DNA of 64,000 nt from Streptosporangium album. GTDB taxonomy: Bacteria > Actinomycetota > Actinomycetes > Streptosporangiales > Streptosporangiaceae. The stretch spans positions 992,001 to 1,056,000 of the forward strand of contig NZ_JACHJU010000002.1 of assembly GCF_014203795.1 (NCBI RefSeq). The letters are read 5' to 3'. The translations under genes were made by a program, and so were the position numbers. Shown piece after piece: positions 61,599 to 64,000 of this stretch (position 1 is the first letter of the stretch; each line of letters begins with the position of its first letter). Under the pieces are notes generated by a model. The model did no database searches, was not told the origin of the DNA, and saw only the letters and a list, made by a program, of their open reading frames with translations.

Positions 61599-62372
61599 TC
61601 AGAACCAGCCGCGCCTCTGGGCCATGGCGTGCAGGCCGGCACGGAGGGACTGTTCCACCTGGCCCGGGTGGTCGTCGTAGCGGACCGTGAACCGGTTGTA
61701 GGTGTCGTGGCTGGAGGTCAGGAAACCGCCGCGCTTGTCGGCCTCCAGGATGACGTCCATCGCCTGCGGGCCGGCGATGAAGGTCAGCTCCAGCTCGTTG
61801 AAGTGCCGGGCGTACTCGTGGCCGGCGTAGTACTCGATCTCCTGGAAGAACGGCATCCGCGAGCCGCGCAGGGTGCCGCGCTCCAGGTCGGCCTTCTTGA
61901 AGCGGAAGCCCGCGCCGTCCAGCGCGGCGAGCACGTGGTCCTGGGCGGGCAGCGGGTTGACGAAGAGCGGGTCGAGGTCGCCCTTGTCCATCGCCCCGGC
62001 CAGGGCCAGCTCGGTGGAGACACCCAGCTGCATGCCGCGCAGCGGATGGCCGCCGACGGCGCTGATCGGGGTCTCCCACGGCACGGGGATCTCGAAGGGA
62101 GCCGCCTGCGGGGCGCCCGCGGAGAGGTGGAACGGGCCGGTGATCTGCTGGCGCAGGAAACTGTAGGTCGACCGGTACTCGTTGTCTCCGCTCTCGACCT
62201 CGACCACCGCGGTGAAGTCGATGAAGATGCCCTCGACCTTGTAGTCGGAGCCGCCGCCGCGGAAGTTGACCTGTCCCCGCAGGACCTCGCCGGGGCGGAC
62301 GCTGGAGTTTTGCAGGACCGTGTCGACCTCGACGCCCGCGCCGAACGCGGCCATCAGCTTACGGAACACCAT
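61599..62372 (-). CDS. Spo0M-like sporulation-control protein
   Basis: The 257-residue cytoplasmic protein has the arrestin-like Spo0M fold. Family features are VFRKLMAAFGAGVEVDTVLQ at the start, RPGEVLRGQVNFRGGGSDYK, QQITGPFHLSAGAPQAAPFE, IPVPWETPISAVGGHPLRGM, and the C-terminal EQSLRAGLHAMAQRRGW. In Bacillus, Spo0M affects early sporulation; in actinobacteria the role is not established. It follows the SPFH gene on the same strand with a 27-base gap, so co-transcription is likely. Confidence 0.88.
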   Translation of the reverse strand: MVFRKLMAAFGAGVEVDTVLQNSSVRPGEVLRGQVNFRGGGSDYKVEGIFIDFTAVVEVESGDNEYRSTYSFLRQQITGPFHLSAGAPQAAPFEIPVPWETPISAVGGHPLRGMQLGVSTELALAGAMDKGDLDPLFVNPLPAQDHVLAALDGAGFRFKKADLERGTLRGSRMPFFQEIEYYAGHEYARHFNELELTFIAGPQAMDVILEADKRGGFLTSSHDTYNRFTVRYDDHPGQVEQSLRAGLHAMAQRRGWF

Positions 62373-62399
62373 TGGGGCACTCCCAGGGGGTAGAAGGTT

Positions 62400-63647
62400 T
62401 CAGTTGGGTTCAACGGGTGGCTTGATCTGGCCGTTCCCGCGGCCGAGCTGCGGCAGGATCTGGGCCAGGAGCATGGTCGACAGCGCGGAGGACTCACCGG
62501 AGGCGCCGTCGGTGCGCACGACGATGGGGCGCGGGGCGTTCTCGGCGAGCCGAGCCCCCACGTCCAGGCGGCGCCGGGCCAGCTCGTACTGGAGCACGGC
62601 GCGGTTGTCGCGGTAGGAGTCGGCCAGCCGGCGCAGCCCCTTGGCCTCGTTCTCCGCGGAGGTGAGCTCGGCCCGTCCCTTGGCCTCGATCTCCCAGCGC
62701 ACCCGCTGCGCCTCGGTCTCGTGCTCCTCAAGCATGCGGGCGACGTCCTTGCGCGCGGTGTTGGCGGCGGCCCGCACCTCGACGATGCGGGCGTCCCGCG
62801 TCTTCTTGGCGCGCTCGATCTCCATCAGCAGGGTGTCGATCCGCCGCTTGCGGGTGAGCTCCCACTCCCGTTCGAAGGCCGACAACTCCTTGGCCACCTT
62901 CTCGCGGGTGGCCAGATGCTGCTGGTACTGGTCGGGAAGCTGCACGTCGGGGATGTTGGCGCCGGTGATCCGCACGCCGTACCGGCCGAGCTGGCGGGTC
63001 AGAAGCTCCTGCATGTCGCCCACGTCGGACCCGCGCAGGTCGTAGGCGCGTTCGGTGTGCACGCGGCGGCTGCGCTGGCGGATGGCGTCCTGTACGGCGC
63101 TGCTGAGCACCAGGTCGAAGTTGCCCGCGCCGATCGTCCGGACGAAGGCGACCGGGTCGACGATGCGGAACTTCAGGAAGAACTCGATCGACTTCAGCGG
63201 CACGTTCTCCGCGGTCGGGCAGGCGACGATCGGAGCGGAGTAGGGGATCTCGGTGGAGGTGTCCACCACCGCGTCCACCCGGTCCCACGGCAGCCACAGG
63301 TAGTGACGGCCCGGGGGCAGGGTGCCCGTGATCGCGCCCCACCGGCTGCGCACGCCGGTGGTGCCCTCCTCGATCTCGATGATCGCCCGGCGCCACAGCC
63401 AGACCAGCGCCGCGAGCAGGGACAGCACCGCGCCGACCGCGGCGAGGGCGGAGAACACCCCGCCGGCCAGCAGCGCCGTACCGGCCAGGTAGAGGGCGAG
63501 GAACAGCAGCGTCACCCAGGCGAAGCCGCGGCGGTCCTTGGGGATGACCACCGGGACGAGCTGGCCGGACTCGCCGCCGCGCAGCAGCTGGCGGATCTCC
63601 GACCAGGAGGCCAGGGATTCCTTGATCTTGGAGAACTCTCTGCTCAC
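62400..63647 (-). CDS. SPFH/Band 7 membrane scaffold protein
   Basis: The 415-residue protein has a cytoplasmic N-terminus, two close membrane helices (about 42-85, FAWVTLLFLALYLAGTALLA) and the SPFH domain (about 88-250: GVRSRWGAITGTLPPGRHYL, PLKSIEFFLKFRIVDPVAFV). A long charged coiled coil (250-360, ELTRKRRIDTLLMEIERAKK) and a short tail follow. Such stomatin/flotillin-like proteins oligomerise on membrane microdomains. GTG 63647 lies one base after the preceding stop. Confidence 0.85.
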   Translation of the reverse strand: MSREFSKIKESLASWSEIRQLLRGGESGQLVPVVIPKDRRGFAWVTLLFLALYLAGTALLAGGVFSALAAVGAVLSLLAALVWLWRRAIIEIEEGTTGVRSRWGAITGTLPPGRHYLWLPWDRVDAVVDTSTEIPYSAPIVACPTAENVPLKSIEFFLKFRIVDPVAFVRTIGAGNFDLVLSSAVQDAIRQRSRRVHTERAYDLRGSDVGDMQELLTRQLGRYGVRITGANIPDVQLPDQYQQHLATREKVAKELSAFEREWELTRKRRIDTLLMEIERAKKTRDARIVEVRAAANTARKDVARMLEEHETEAQRVRWEIEAKGRAELTSAENEAKGLRRLADSYRDNRAVLQYELARRRLDVGARLAENAPRPIVVRTDGASGESSALSTMLLAQILPQLGRGNGQIKPPVEPN

Positions 63648-63648
63648 C

Positions 63649-64000
63649 TCAGACCTCTTCTTCCTGTACGGCGGGCGTCATGGTCTGCGGAGCTCTGTCC
63701 GCGTCGGGTACCACGGCCTCGGGGGCCGGGTTGCCCGCGGCGGGCACCCCGGTCTCGGGGACCGGGTTGAGCAGGGCGCCGATCTCCGCGTCGCGTCCCT
63801 CGACCCGCTTGCCGATCTCGGTGATCCGTCCCCTGATGGCGGCCATGTCCGCCTCGGAGAAGAGCTGCGCCTCCCGGCTGCCGACCAGCTGCCTGGCCAG
63901 GGCGAGCAGGTCGATGTCGACGGACTCGCCGATCTGCACCAGGTGGGGCAGGTGGGAGGCCACCGCCTCCAGCTTGTCGAGCAGGTCCTGCTGGAAGCGG
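63649..64000 (-). CDS. Partial protein upstream of the SPFH gene
   Basis: The frame is open to the window edge. It reads RFQQDLLDKLEAVASHLPHL, VQIGESVDIDLLALARQLVG and SREAQLFSEADMAAIRGRIT, then a Pro/Ala-rich tail ending VQEEEV. A GTG at 63963 is possible, but the sequence before it is equally protein-like, so the real start is outside. The family is not recognised. It is probably the first gene of an operon with the SPFH and Spo0M-like genes. Confidence 0.55.
   Translation of the reverse strand, partial: RFQQDLLDKLEAVASHLPHLVQIGESVDIDLLALARQLVGSREAQLFSEADMAAIRGRITEIGKRVEGRDAEIGALLNPVPETGVPAAGNPAPEAVVPDADRAPQTMTPAVQEEEV

Overview
The window is high-GC DNA from a filamentous actinobacterium. 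The gene order hisI - trp genes - lgt - gltBD - pyk - PdtaR-type regulator - liv operon - polA - rpsA - coaE is, from memory, the order seen in Streptomyces and in Streptosporangiaceae. The Spo0M homologue also fits a sporulating actinomycete. The genus cannot be fixed from sequence alone; a Streptosporangium-like organism is my best guess.

Layout. 0-4 kb: the end of a DinB-like gene and a two-subunit ABC exporter with one degenerate ATP site. 4-10.2 kb: polyphosphate kinase 2, hisI, three small membrane-protein genes and trpCBA, without trpE at its usual place. 10.5-15 kb: a MauE/DsbA-like thiol-redox pair, lgt, a VIT1-type metal transporter, and two tandem paralogous secreted proteins of unknown function. 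15-16.6 kb (minus): a branched-polyamine-synthase-like methyltransferase-fold protein. 16.8-22.8 kb: gltB and gltD. 22.8-25.3 kb: mobile-element debris, namely a broken IS1182-type transposase and a complete TnpB gene with its right end. 25.9-27.6 kb: a secreted subtilisin-like protease. 27.7-28.3 kb: a decayed GT39-like gene. 28.4-29.9 kb: pyruvate kinase.

The main accessory region lies between pyk and tRNA-Leu (30-40 kb). It is a broken NRPS/PKS cluster: a plus-strand half (carrier protein, remnants of KS, C, A and T domains, a type II thioesterase with Cys in place of Ser, and a shortened LLM monooxygenase) and a minus-strand half (an apparently intact A-T loading protein, then a KS truncated into the C-terminal half of an MFS exporter). 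A DUF4118 sensor-like protein, an alpha/beta hydrolase remnant and a DUF4352 protein lie between the halves. A GNAT protein and a LAGLIDADG-like protein sit next to tRNA-Leu.

Core order resumes at 41.8 kb: ANTAR response regulator, livKHMGF, a lipoprotein, a polar amino-acid ABC importer, a hotdog thioesterase, polA, a polysaccharide deacetylase, rpsA, a GNAT protein and coaE. From 59 to 61.5 kb damage reappears (shortened ArsB-type permease, frameshifted inositol monophosphatase, broken membrane-protein gene). The window ends in Spo0M, an SPFH protein and a partial gene, all on the minus strand.

I see no frameshift in the roughly 45 kb of conserved genes. All frameshifts and internal deletions fall in accessory loci. 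This points to real decay or to a locus-specific assembly problem rather than to uniformly poor sequence.
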